From contig CAJINV010000003.1 in NCBI GenBank assembly GCA_905178155.1, positions 7,187,612 to 7,251,611 on the forward strand: 64,000 nt of DNA, given 5' to 3'. The stretch is from Amoebophrya sp. A120. Lineage: Eukaryota; Sar; Dinophyceae; Syndiniales; Amoebophryaceae. Under the pieces are notes generated by a model. The model worked only from the letters and a program-made list of their open reading frames with translations. It ran no database searches and was not told where the DNA came from. The position numbers were made by a program, and so were the translations under genes. Position 1 is the stretch's first letter, and every line of letters starts with the position of its first letter. This document shows positions 22,686-35,108 of the stretch, piece by piece.

Positions 22686-25600
22686 CTATTTCGTCTTCAA
22701 CAGTTCGTCCAGGGCATGCAATACAATGAGACGTTCCGGAGAATCAGCATCGGCCTGCGATCGCAAGTAGCGCAGCACAGGCTCGGTGAGCGACACGACG
22801 CGGCTTCCTGACGAGTTTCTGTTTTTGCTCGCGGTGAATTGCTCATGCGGGCTAGCCCCGGCACCCTTCATTGCTGATTGGGAAGCGGAGGTGGCACTCC
22901 GCTGCAGTAGTGCTGTCAGGAGCCAACAGCACTCGGTCGACGAGAGTTCCGGGACCCGGCGACAGGTAAAAATCAGCCCGTCCAGCAAGATGCGACCGAT
23001 GCAGCGGCGCGCCTTCTCCTCCTGGTGCGAGCTGGCCTCGGGAAGAAGCAGCGCGATCTTCTTCTGCTGAAAGAAATGCTCCAGAAAAGCCATCTGGAGG
23101 TTCCAGAAAGGAGAAGCCGCGAAGTCAATGTATGAAAGTGCACAACTGCCCCTCCCACGTCGACCCAAAGAAATGCAAGGCATACACAGTACCAGCCAAA
23201 TAAGACAAAAAGGCATGACAGGTCCAGGTTCCCTGCAGACTGTAGTACTGCTACCGTCTGGGTTCCAGTTTGTCACGCATGCATGCTGATGCAGCCTAAA
23301 ATGTCAAACTATGCTAGTACAGCTGGAAGTGGATTAGTTGCAATTTTACACTGGAAAATGAGGTGGAAGTGGAGTTGTGCACTCTCATAAAATGTCGCCC
23401 GGAGGTTGTATCGATGTACCTGCTGCCGCAGTCGCTCCGTCATCAGCAGCGCCAGCGCTGGTGCTGCCGCCGCGCTTGTTACGCAGTTGCAAAAGGTCTC
23501 TGTGCTTGTAAAACGCAGTAAACGCGGTATCCGCGAGCCTCGCCAAAAAAACATCCTCACGAACCTCCTCTTGGGTGGTTCGGGTGAGAATGAGCGAGAT
23601 CCATTCCTCACTGAGCTTGCTTTCGTCCGTTTCGTCAACTAGTTGCGCCGTCTCATCTCCATGCTCGGTTCTTGCAGCAGTGCTACTTTCAACGTCCGCA
23701 TTCGCATGCATCAGCTGAAACAGCTCGTCAAAAAGCTCCGTTCGATCGAAATAGCGGAACAGACCCGCACGCGTGTACAGTTCGTGCAGCTGGCGATAGT
23801 CGGGGAAAATCTGACTGCCAAAGAAAAAGGCGGCAACCTGCGGGTTCGTATCCTGGATTGCGGTCTTCAGGCCTGCTAGCCCAGCGTATGAGAGTGCGCA
23901 ACTACTTCCCCTGCCCCTCATCTGAAGCGCATGAACAGCTGCAACACTACGAGCAGAAGCAACAAGCAGCTGCAACACAATCACAAAGACATGTGGCTTC
24001 TCCATGACTAATCTGCAACTGCAAACGGATTATCGTGCTGCTCTTGGAGGTTCCAAAATTTGCCACGCAGGCAGCGCGTAGAGCAGTCTGTCAGAGCGTG
24101 CACCATAATTGGGTATAAATATATAATGTTTTGCGTTTAGAAATGAGGAGGTTCTTCGGGGTGGGTTGTGCACTCCGATACGGCGCGGCGCTGCACGGCG
24201 CGCAGGCAGTTGCACCACAACTGCACGTAGAAGCAGGAGTGCAAAGTCTGATGCGCTGTGCTGCTACCCGCAGACTGGTCTTTCACATCGTGTTGCTCGC
24301 CATCATCGTCCAATTGAACACCGGCCGCTGCCAACGACCCTTCCAGTGGTCTGTTGTCCGCAGCGCTAGGCAGAGAAGTTGTAGAATCTTGCTTCCCGGC
24401 TTCGGATAGGGTGCCCGCAAGTGTTGATGCATTTGTTCCGGATGCAGTTGCAGCTTCTCCCAGTTGTACTGGGTTCAGTGTCTGTTGTTCCGCACAGTTA
24501 GGAGAGGGCTCGCTTGTTTCAACTGCGGTCTTATTGTCCGCACCAGTGCGAACGGCAACTGATACACCCGGAGGAGCTTCAACAAGCCCGACTGCTGTGC
24601 CTGTCTGCCCATTGGCCCTGCCGTTAAGCGGCGTTCCCGGGGTTTCCGGGAAGTCAAACCCTCGCAAAATATCGCTGGTGAATAGCCGAACCTTTGTTTT
24701 GGTTTTGGAGTTGGATCATGTTTTGGAAGAACACCACAGTAACAACAGGTAGTACATTCATTTTTCTTTTACACCTTCTCCAACCTGCAGCCTCCGCCCT
24801 TGGTGGTGACATTTGCGCCCCGAAAAACACAAGTATCATCAATCGTGGCTGAGGACTACTTTCATTTACAGAAACAACGACTGGTTGCGGTTGGGGCCTA
24901 AAGTTTGGGAAATTCTAATTCGAATTGTTATTGTAAGCAAAGAAATAGAATTAAAATGTTTCAAGTGAGCCCCATTTAGTACCGTTTTTCTGTCGCAGAG
25001 AAGCGACGAGATTAGCAGGTGATAGAACTTGTCGGCCTTGGGGTAGTCGAGGAGGAAGTCTTCTAGATTGGCCACAAATGGCTCGAGACATCGGCACAAC
25101 TGTCTGATCTCTACACACGGCGAAGGGGGACTAAGCAGTCCCACCAGCAGGCAAGCCACCGACTCAGACTTTCGGAAGTCGGAGAACCCGGTCTCCAACA
25201 GATACTGTAAAGGAAGTCCCTGCTCCTCGTTGGACGTCGTGTCTTCCATGCAGCTCCGCCACGCCCCGACCGCGTCCTCTAGATTGCGATCCTCGCAGTA
25301 ATACCTGCAAATGGTCGCTTTCATTTTTAGATGGTACAGATACTAATTCATCGAGGAAGCTGCAAAAGGAGAAGTGGGCGATCGAGTGACGAGAAATACA
25401 AAGAAGTCGAGTTGTACGCTAGGATTTTCTTGGCTTCCTCGAGATGGTAACTGGTTTCTTCTGGGTCCTTGGAACCAATGAGAGAAAAGTTTTCGGGAAA
25501 GTAATCAGGCCGCCCTCCGGCGGCGACGATTTGCGCGTATGGGTTCTGGACTCCGGATTGTAGCAACTTCTGTTCCCGCTGTGCATCCTGCTCGAGCGCT

Positions 25601-28600
25601 ACTTTTGTCTTCACACCCGCCGCACCGCCTTTGCCGAGACTCACGATTCTTTCGAGCCACTTATTGTCCGCCAGGTCCAAGACGTCCTGAATGGCGAACT
25701 TGATGCGCTTCGAGTGCTGTTTACGCTATTCTACAAAAAAATAGAAGTACGCACATAAAAAAAGACCAGAAAAAAAAGAGACTTGTCGTGCTGTCCAGAA
25801 GGAAAATAAATAGACAATTTTTTTTCTTATTGGCGTGGTCCTTGTGAACATGCTAGTCCTCCGCCTCCGCAGCACATTCACATTCTCCATCTAACACGAC
25901 AGATATTTCGCTTTCTTGCGGAGGAGCATCACAGAGCTTTCTGTGGAAGAAAAAAACAAAAAAAGGACACGTGCTGCCATGATTATTTTCTTTGCTGGTA
26001 TGAGAATGAGTGTAGGCGTATTTTTCTGTAGAATATGCGAAGCAGCTCGCGCAATCGTGCCATGAATGTCGACAGGTACTCCTTGCCTGAGCTGCTCGCC
26101 TCCAGCGTCTTGCCCACGTTTTTCAGCAGCATGCAAACGCACTCGATGCTGAGTTCCCCGGGATCCCCGCGTACCGGGTAGATTAACTCTGAGACGACCG
26201 ACCGCACGATCCGTTGCGAAAGTAGCTTGCGCAGGAACAGCTGGCCAATGAACTTCATGTTCCCCAGCAGTCTTTCCTTTTTCTTTTGGTCATCCGACTT
26301 GCTGCTCGTCAACCCGCTCATGCCGTGCAGGATGGAGGTCCTCGTAGTTGTTGTACTACCTGAGGCTGGTGCCCCGGCGGCCGGTGGCCCGCCCTGTTGT
26401 ACGGTAAAAACTCGCTGCTGCTGTGATGAATCTGGAAGTTGTAGATGAGCTCCAGCACCCCCCATAGTTGCAGCTGCGCTCTGTAGTTCCGTGGTACTGG
26501 AGGCATTATCCCCGCGGCTCGAGGTTCGACTCGCAATGGAAATCGAGGAGGAACTAGCAACAAGAGCCGCCTTCTGTTGCTGTTCCTGGAACGCAGTGTG
26601 AAACTCTTGTTGCGCACGATTGAGGAGCGCTCTCGTGAAGGTAAAAGTAGAGCTTCCAGCACCCCCACTGGCGCCGCCAAAAGAACTGCTAGGTCCTGAC
26701 ACGACCGTGCCCATTGCGGTGGATGCGGGCGTGGAGACAACACTGCCTCCTCGACCAGCAACCGGGCTGTTCGCGCCCCCGCCCGTGCTTGTTCCTGCTG
26801 TGTCTTGCGGAAATTCCGGGTAACGAGTTATCCAGGAAAAAACACCCATCCCTATCCAATTTGTCATGCAAAACATGCACAAAATCCACTATTTGTCATG
26901 CAAAAAATGGAGGGGGATGGGTGTTTTTTCCTGGATACGAGTCCGTAGGACCATACACATGTCGGAGTACATCTCGCAGTAGGTTGGCTGTGACACGGCC
27001 TTGTCAAATACCTCTCGAGCAACGGTGTCGAGATCCGCTGCGCTCCTGATAGGAAGCGCGGCCATGGTCTCGCAAAGCTTCCTGTATTTGATAATCTGGC
27101 GAAGAATAAACATCACATACGTATAGATACTCATCCCCAGAAACCCAAAAGAGTCGAAGTTGATAGCAGTAGCACGCATGGTGTCTAGTTTCTATCATGT
27201 TCATGTGTCGACTGCCCGGCAGTCACTGCCGCACGTTTCTTGCCTACTATGCTTATCCTGCAAATAAGGACGAAGGCGAAGCCAGTACAAACTGTGGAGA
27301 TATGCTCGTGCGAGGACAGAAATCATCAAAATAAGGAGCAAGAGGAAGAGTACTTGAATCGCTCGGGTGCAAGCTTGTTCAACACAGCCGTGACCTGACG
27401 CTGAATTGAGTCGATGGGTTCCGTTCCGAGTACTGCGAGGCTTGATACCATCGAGGACGAGGGACGATTTATCGGGTGCGCTAAGAGGTGGTCTGCTCCG
27501 CTCGACGTAGAAGTCCCATCAGCCCTAATGAGACCACTCCTTACTCCTTTTTCGGCTTGCAGCGTGTAGCTCGTCATCTCAGGGAACGAACCGCGGCCGG
27601 ACGCCGGCGCGTTCAAATCCCCCATGCGATTGTTTTTGTGCGAAGTGTCTGCAGCTGCTGATCCGCTCGCGCCGCCGGAGCCAGTCGCTCCTCCCCCAGG
27701 GCCAACAAAACCGTTAGGGTGATAGACTCCACCACGTGAGGGCCAGACGGTAGACTTTTTAGCATAGATACCATGTGGGCGGGCCAGGTAGTCGCGGTTT
27801 AGAATTTGCTGGTGAAGAGTAAACCACATGTTATCCCGCTCCCGCTGGGAAAGGCGGAGACGGTTTTGAGACAGTAGGACGTCCCGGAAAGAAAGCAGTC
27901 CATCACGAGAATAGACAAAGCCTCTGGCCGCATAGTCGATCCGGTTCCTTGCGGCCGTCCGCACTTTGCTTGATGCGGTCCCTGTCCGCGTTTTGGCAGT
28001 AGAGGGCCCGATAATATTGCCCGTCTTCCGGGGGCCCTCGTTCAGGTAGTTGTTCTGGGTAGATATGGTTGATGTTGTAGCCGACGATAAAAGAGGCCCC
28101 CCATCGCCATCAACAACCGGATTCGACGCCACGACGTTTTGTATGAGAGCCTGAACCTCGGGCGCGCTTGCCTCAGGTAGATGGTGCGAAGTAGATGATG
28201 TCTTCGAAACACTGAGCATGCCGTGATTTTGATTTTTCGTCGTGCCGCTGCCGTCGTCGTGTTCGCATGACTTATTCTCCGTCCCCTTGTTGACCATTTT
28301 TGTTGATGTGTCGCTCTCTGCGCGGCGCTTCTTCTCGTGGCCGCGCAAATTCACTTCGCTTCCTCCGGGCTCTTCGCAAGAATCTGCTTGCCTTCCAGGC
28401 GAGCTGGCGGGGCTCTTATTTTCGTGCGAAGGTGATTGGAGGCCGAGGTCCGCGGAGTCGACATCGCTGCAAGCATCATGAAACGAGTCCGGATCTTCAT
28501 TCGGATTGTCGACATTTTCTTTTTCGCTTGCCACTTCTCCAGGTCGTAACCCATCTAGCGTACCCGACAGACTATGAAACGACGCCGCAGATCCCAGCAG

Positions 28601-31600
28601 CGCATTGTCCTCATCGTCAAAGTGGTCGTGGTGCACCTCCTCAATTTGAAGATCTCCGCCCCCGCTAAGCAGGCTGCGATCGGCTTCATCCGAGAAACGG
28701 CGATCATTGTGCAGCAGCAAAGGCAAGGGGGCAGAGACACTGCGATCGCGACCATCTTGAAATAAATCGGAGCCCTGTGGATGCATCGGAGTTGCGTTTC
28801 CGTGCTCAACGCGCCCGTGTGGAATGGAAGAAGTGGACTTCGGAACGCCAGTCGGCGTGGGGGCACTGGACGGCGATATGATTGATAATCCACCCTCCTG
28901 TGGGTCTCGTCGTAGCAGTTGTTCTTCTCCTGCTATTTCCAAATTGATCTTCAGCGTTTTGCTATTGCTGGTCCTGCTCGCGGTGTTGATGTCCTCACTT
29001 CTTTTTAGCATCGACGGTTCGTCACCGGGGACGAGAGTTGCTGAAGAAGACAAATGCGTAGTTGCACCATCTGGTGCGACAACATCTTTTGCGGCGGAAA
29101 GCGTCGATGCAGGAGGCTGGAGGGTCATCGTACTAGTATTCGCTTGTTCTCCAACCGCACTGCTCCTGTCTCCGAAAGAGGACTCGTCTCGGTATATTCT
29201 TTGAATATTGGGAGGGTACGCCGAGTCGACCAGCGAGTTTGCGACGTTTGGTCGAGGTGCAACCAGCGGTCCCCCGCGAAACGCTTGCACAAATGGATAG
29301 CGCTCTCGCTGCATCTCTTCTAGCGATTTGATCGGCAGCGCAGTGGCTACAGCGGCACTGGTTCCGCTGTCCTGTTTCTGGCCCTCTCCCGCCGGGTCTG
29401 CCTGCTTCCTCTGGCTCTGCGCTGCTCCCTTCACTGGAGATGAGGACTTGGACTGCGACTGGGCGGGTGGAGACACGGTTGTGGGCATTTTATTCTCCTG
29501 CTGGTGGACTACTTCTTCAGGTTTTTTGGCCACAGCAGAGGCCAACACAGCCGGTGCGGTTGGCGGCTCCATCTGGCCAACATGTAAACCCAGCGATTGC
29601 TGAGGTAGATGCCCGACGAGGAGCGCTGAGGTATCTGTCCCGCCGACGGCCGTTGGAAAGAGAGTGGCAGACGCGGTAGATTGCTTGCTTGTTGCGGTGT
29701 TGCTCCTACTGCTCGAGTGTTCTACAACCGGGGGCGCCATGGGTCTCAGGTCGCTAGCGCTACCCCAAGCAGGATCCAATGGAAGCGCTGCGGCCGAGTC
29801 GGCCGATGCCGTCCATTGATCGAGTTGGGCTTCTGACGCTCCTGGCATGTGTTGCTGTGCGAGGTAGGGGTGCGCTGCGGTGTAGGGGACGGGAAGGTGG
29901 TTATACTGTTTCTCCGAGGTGGACCGGGACGCCGAGGATATTCCCTAAAAATTTATCATCCCCATCCATTTTTCTTTGCATGACAAAGACAAGTGACGGA
30001 CTCTCCTTTATACATTTACATGGTTCGCATGGCTACAAATTGGATTGGGATGGTTCATTTCCAGGGAATAGAGGATTGCTGAAAGTCATATAATGAGTTC
30101 TGCAGCAGTGAGGATGCTGTCTCAACACCAGCAGAGGTACTAGCTGCACCAGACAGCTGCATGCCTGTCGTCGGGAAGAGGCCCCACGAGGACCTGGTTG
30201 GATCTGCAACGTTACCTGCCACTATTTCCATTTCAGTGGTGTTGTACAGCGGCTGCACGGGAAGTTCTGCTGCTCCTTTAGCAGCGCTTGTGCCTCTGCC
30301 ACTACCTCCGCTAGCAGTGCTTTTGTGACTGTGTTGCCGAAGTCCACCGGCAGTGAAAGTTTGGACCCGGCCTTCCTTCCTGCTCCCGCCCCCGCGGTAG
30401 CTGAAAGAGCTGCTGCTGCTGCTGCTGCCGGTCGTGGCTCCGATGGTAGTGCGACGCCACGCATCCCCATGCGGCTGGAAAGCCGAATCGAGCTTGTTGT
30501 CCTCCCGTGCAGGTGGACCGTTGCTGCCCGCGGCCGAAGCCGAACCATACAACTTATTATATGCGTCTTCGTCGCTTTCTTGAGTAGCCGCACCGGCAGG
30601 TGTGACCCGGCCACTGCCAGTTCGCGTTCGCGTGTGGAGAAAAACTTGCTCTTCGACGCTCCTCCTCGTGGCTGAAGAGGCTGCGCCGCGACCCGCCTGC
30701 TCACTCGTTTTCTTTCCACCTTTTTTCGCCCCGAGCGTGGGCCCTCCTGTTGGAGCGACGCCGACGCCTTGTTTTTGAGCAGCGCCACTACTTCCGGCGG
30801 CGGCGTCGGCTATTGGCGGCCTTCCGCGGGCGAAGGCATGCACCTCCCGAACGTTTTCTGTTGTGATCGTGGTGGTGATCTCTGCACTGTTCCGCTGCCA
30901 CAGCGGAACGTGTATCGGCTTCCCCGTGGAAGAAAGCCGCACCTTCTCAACGCCGCCGTCTCCCTCCTTCGCGGAAGGACGGGAAGACACTGGATTGTCG
31001 CCTTTGGTGCTGCTCTTCAATGCGGCACTTGCGTCCTCTCCCTGCTGCAGCGTGACGTTTGCAGAAGCAGGACCAGATGCATTTGTTTCTTGCACGACGA
31101 CACGCGAGTCGTGCTCTTTCTGAGCAGCTACAATACCAAACATGCCTCTACTCGATCTCAAGGCGCCATCGTCGTCGCTCGTTGCTGCACTAGCATTCCT
31201 CGACGACTGTTGCTTCATCTTTTTACCGCCTTTTTGCGAAGTTGCAGAATTGCCGTCTTTCCTGGTACTGGTGCTGCCATTCATTTTATTGTCTTGCCTT
31301 TCCGTGCCCCTGGACTGATGGATGGTCGACTTCGCTCCGCCTTTGAATGTAAATATTGCGTTGCCCTTTTTGGTGCTAGTTCCTGACGCGGATTCCAGCT
31401 CTTGCCACCCGACCTCGGACGGCGTGCGGTGCGGCGTGTGATCGTACGCTTCGTTGCCGTTCCACTTCCAGCGCAGCTCCTGCTGCTCCCCATGAATACC
31501 TTCGCTACGAGCCGCGGCGGCCGCACTGGTCATTGTTCCAAAATTTGCAGGAGCGGCATCAGGCCGCTGCAGCTGCTGTTTGTTACTGCTAGAGAAGCTT

Positions 31601-33940
31601 TTGCTTTTGCTGCTTGGCCTTTGCTTCCCTCCTCCCGCTCCGGGATGAGGATGAGCTTGGTCCTCGGGATGTCCGTCATTGTCGTGAACATTGTTCCGTT
31701 GCGAAGTCGTATCCCAAAAGTACCCCGCATGGGCCGAGAAAGACGCCGCTTCCTGCGCATCAGCATAATTGCCTTTCCGCTCTGCACCCCCCGTAAGAAC
31801 GGTCTGTGGACCCCTTGCTCGGTTGTCGGAGTAGTCCACAAACGGACCAGCATCGCCACCTCCAAGGTAAAAATGCCCGGTCTCGCTTTTATTTTTGCCA
31901 CTGGACGAGGCCCCCACCTTCTCTACGTAGTGACCTGGCGTCTGACGTTGGCTACTGGTGCTGGCGTACGCGGTGGAGGTGCGAGCTGCACCATCAGTGC
32001 TGTACTTGCTGCTGCCCTTGTTCACCGATCGATCTTTAAAAGCAACCGCGTTGTTGTGCTGCGCGCCCTGGACCTGATGCCGAGCTAGTACCGCTGCGCC
32101 GAGGTGCTGCAGCTGACCACCCGCGTGTTCCGTGCTAGACGCCTTGTAGTTGTGGTAGGCGGAGGCACCACTATGCATGTGATTATTCTGGTCTTGGTCT
32201 CGGTGCGCCGAGGCCGACGAGAGGCCGATATTGTTGTTCAGTGCAGTCGAGGAATTCTTGCTCGTGGAACTTACTGCGGAAGACACCTGCCTCCCCGGCG
32301 AGCGCCAGTAGGGATCCTGCTCGATAGCATTCCACGAAGAAAGATCCTTGTTGTTGTAAGCCCGCGAAATTCGATCGTCTGCTGGGGACGTCGAGGAAGA
32401 GGAATTAGTTCGCTCGTTCACATGCGAGTGCCATCCAGCATCCGCCCCGGATGCAGTGACCTGGTGTTGCATTTGCACAACTCCCGGCGCCGACGATCCC
32501 CCCTGCAGCTCTCCTGCTGGACCTGATGCGCTGTGTACACCCTTTCCATAGTACGCGTTGCTGCTCTGATACTTCGACGCGTCCGGGCTTTCGTCGATGT
32601 CGGGAGCATAGGCAGCGTAATTGTTCGATCTGTTCGTGTCGTGATGTGCAGTGCTGGTCTCGTACCCGTAGGGTCTGCTTCCGGGCGGAACATCAGTAGA
32701 TCGGTTGCCCCTAATCCCTTGCGAGCCTTTTAGTCTTTCCTTTCCCCCAGCAGTTGTAGTAGTTGCGGTTGAGGAATTGTATCCTGTTGCGGGACCAGCA
32801 GAAAAAGAAGGTTTATTCTTGGCGCCCTTTTGTGTGTAGTTTTTGCTGGTTATGGAGGACGCGTAAGCCCGGCTATCGTCAGCAGATTTGTCGTGCTGCC
32901 ACGACTGTCCCGCTTGCGGCCCCTTACTGTACTTAACGCCAACGTCGCTGTGGTCGTTGTAGTCATAAACTTCAGCACCAGTATCTCGTCCCGGTTGCGT
33001 GTAGTGCTGACCTGGTTGCGGTCCGGAACCATTGTTCTTGGCGAAGCCGCTCGCTGAAGCACCCACTGGCCCCGAAGGTCCCTGCTTGTTTCCGTAGTAC
33101 TGGTAGTGCTTGCCTGGTTTTTCGGAGCGCCCCCCGGCAGCCCTATCTCCCTCTGGATGAACGGTCGTCGATTGATAAGACCCGTAAAAGTCTTCGTGTG
33201 CAGAAGTGCTGGTTGTATTCAGTTTCACATTCACCTCCACAACCGACGACGAGGTCCTGTAGGTTGACGAAGACGAAGTAGCACCTCCCGCGTAGGAGGC
33301 TCCTGAGTATGGTCCTCCCGTCCCCGGGTGGTGTGGTATCAGAAAAAAAAAACCACCCTACCAAACTCGTCAAAAGGAGATTTGCGCTGCAGTATTTGTA
33401 TGTCTGTGTCTGACAATTTTCTATATACATGCAAGGACGAAGACGAACCAGGAGCGGAGCCATCTCACCATTTTTTTTGTACAATACCAAAACAGCTGCA
33501 AAAAAAAGCATATACAAAAGGGCAAGTGCACCCATGATCACGTACAAGCTGCAGCTGCGACAGAAAGCCGTGGCTCCGGCTCCGCCTTCTCGTAACACAA
33601 TCTTCTGGTGCTGACGTGTCGTGGCAACCTCAGGGCCAGATTCTACTGAATTGCAGCCTCTCTTTGATCAATCTGGAGAATTGTCCCTGATCATACGCTG
33701 GCTTTCGCTTTGCTGGTACCCATCTCGACCTCCTCGTCCTCCAACTGCTCGGTTATAAGTTGCGTGCTCGTGGTTTTGCGCGTGGCCAACTATCGCACCA
33801 TCGTGGTCAGGTTTTCGATACTTGCCCTTTTCTTGGTCACCCGGAACCGTTCCGTAATCCGTCTTTTCGTAGTTTTGTTTCCCCCCTCCACCTGTGTAGG
33901 TGGATATCGAGGGCGCGCTTCCTTTTTTGGTGCCCATCAT
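22686..33940 (-). CDS. eIF4G: Translation initiation factor eIF4G, giant form, ten exons
   Basis: Scaffold of the cap-binding complex that bridges eIF4E, eIF4A and eIF3. Exons: 33940-33696, 33331-30071, 29933-27354, 27081-26938, 26823-26036, 25721-25418, 25304-24983, 24691-24181, 23881-23390, 23125-22686. Every junction phase fits, giving about 3028 residues against roughly 900-1600 in other eukaryotes. The first two thirds are Ser/Gly/Gln-rich low complexity. An eIF4E-binding motif, YSRDGLLSF, lies near residue 1843. MIF4G runs from IDSIQRQVTAVLNKLAPERF through EVFDKAVSQPTYCEMYSDMC and LLGNMKFIGQLFLRKLLSQR to RIKFAIQDVLDL. An MA3-like domain follows (YYCEDRNLEDAVGAW...FLLDYPKADKFYHLL), then a C-terminal region I cannot name with confidence. 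Six introns are introner elements and three are GT-AG. A possible upstream start at 34087 is separated by an in-frame TAG. Confidence 0.92.
23131..23389. mobile_element. Introner element, family D
   Basis: Left TATGAAAGTGCACAACT, right AGTTGTGCACTCTCATA. Flanks CAATG and AAATG (4 of 5). Contains GCATGACA. Phase is kept between the last two eIF4G exons. Confidence 0.87.
23887..24180. mobile_element. Introner element, family D
   Basis: Left TATGAGAGTGCGCAACT, right GGTTGTGCACTCCGATA. Flanks CAGCG and CGGCG (4 of 5). Removal joins GTG CAG CGC CGC to the next eIF4G exon in phase. Confidence 0.87.
25727..26035. mobile_element. Introner element, family G
   Basis: Left TATTCTACAAAAAAATA, right GTATTTTTCTGTAGAATA. 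Flanks TACGC and TGCGA (3 of 5). It interrupts the end of the MIF4G domain; removal joins CTG CTT CGC A to AA CAG CAC in frame. Confidence 0.85.
26829..26937. mobile_element. Introner element, family C, near-perfect copy
   Basis: 109 bp. The outer 23 bases form an essentially perfect inverted repeat (starts TATCCAGGAAAAAACACCCA). Perfect duplication CGAGT. Two inner TTTGTCATGCAAAA motifs. Removal gives CGG ACT CGT TAC CCG inside MIF4G. No GT-AG register is possible. Confidence 0.95.
29939..30070. mobile_element. Introner element, family C
   Basis: 132 bp. Left TATTCCCT, right AGGGAATA, with inner CCCATCCA / TTGGATTGGGATGG. Perfect duplication GAGGA. Removal fuses the two long low-complexity eIF4G exons in frame. 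No GT-AG register. Confidence 0.93.
33337..33695. mobile_element. Probable introner element, diverged
   Basis: Starts TATCAGAAAAAAA and ends CCCTGATCATA. Flanks TGTGG and CGCTG match poorly. Phase is kept between the first two eIF4G exons using the same 5-nt rule. This is the weakest of the six in this gene. Confidence 0.6.
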
Positions 33941-34012
33941 GATGATCGTCTGAGTCGCTACTTTCTTCCCAAACAACTTCTCAAAGTATGTCGTGGGCGC
34001 AATAAGCTCCAG

Positions 34013-34087
34013 CTACTGGTGGCCCTCGCGGGCAAGCTCCAGTACGACTGCAATTACGGGCATGTTGTCCGCATGCTCCGTTCCCAT
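34013..34087 (-). pseudogene. Possible eIF4G N-terminal extension closed by an in-frame TAG
   Basis: From ATG at 34087 the frame reads MGTEHADNMPVIAVVLELAR, then a TAG at 34013-34015, and continues open into the eIF4G first exon. A 9-base word CTGGAGCTT occurs just before and just after the stop, 30 nt apart, so removing one unit would reopen the frame. It could be 5' UTR, a duplication error or a disrupted start. Confidence 0.35.
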
Positions 34088-35108
34088 CCCGTCATCTTCG
34101 CGTGCTGGAAGCCAGTTCCGCCCCTAGCCTAAAGCAGAAAGCGAAGTGAAAAACTACGGATCCGAGGTCTACGACACCTCAGGTTGCAGGGACCACGGTC
34201 GAACATAAAGCATGACGAAGACCATGAAGTTTCTATACCATAAGCATAATTATCTTACTGGAAGCGAAGTGGAAGATCTGCGGAAATAAAAGAAAACATT
34301 ATAAACACAAACAATAAATAGTCAGCACAGGCAGGCACGATTTTTACGCCAGCAGAAATTGCATCTTGCAGTTGGACTACTTCCGACCGTACATTAGCAT
34401 TTTGAGCCTGCTCCTTACAATCATCAGATCCCGAAAAAGATGATGCTCGTTGCAAAATACATTTTGATGACATAAAAGAGACTACACACGTGACTTTCAT
34501 CCTAGAGGATCGACAAACATTCAGAATCCATTCTGCCTGTGTTTCCGCCCTACGTGTGACGCGACAGCCAAATAGAGCAAGAATGAACATATATTACGAG
34601 AGAAAGCGAGGATATTCTGTGGGTCCTGTTGAGAGGTATTGACGAACAAGAATTTTTAGTCTGCAAGAAGCAAATACGAAGGGCGCCAAGCGACCTCGTT
34701 GAAAACAGATTAACTTTCACGAGGAAAGCACAAACTTCACATCAAAGCTGCTCTCTCATTCTCTCACACTCAGGTCACTGTCAGGTCGTAATCATGCAGC
34801 CGGTGCCGTTCATACTGCAACTTGTCTTGGTACGATTCCAAACCGCTACTATCGAGGATGTACGTTTCATCTTGATATAAGCCCCTGAGCTGTTCACGTA
34901 GACAGTAAACATCTACAAGCCAAAGGTAAAAATGGGCGCGCTATCATTATCAATGTAGGACTTGGAAATGGAATGAGTTTTAGTCTTATACTCTTTTCAT
35001 CCGTAGTGCACTATCACTACACGGCATGACTATTATACTCGTACTTCGTGTGTCTTCATTCATGGCGTTCGGAGACATAAAATGAAGAGCGTATCTACTT
35101 TTATACAT
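34088..35108. other. Intergenic, no gene recognised
   Basis: Between the eIF4G start and the GT90 gene end. AT-rich, with no frame showing a motif. Confidence 0.5.

Noticed and set aside
10883-34015. Reassigned stop codons, as reported for one Amoebophrya strain
   Set aside because: Frames of more than 1000 codons here contain no internal stops, and the eIF4G, FAH and GT90 genes end at ordinary stops at family-consistent places. The two odd stops are better treated as local anomalies.
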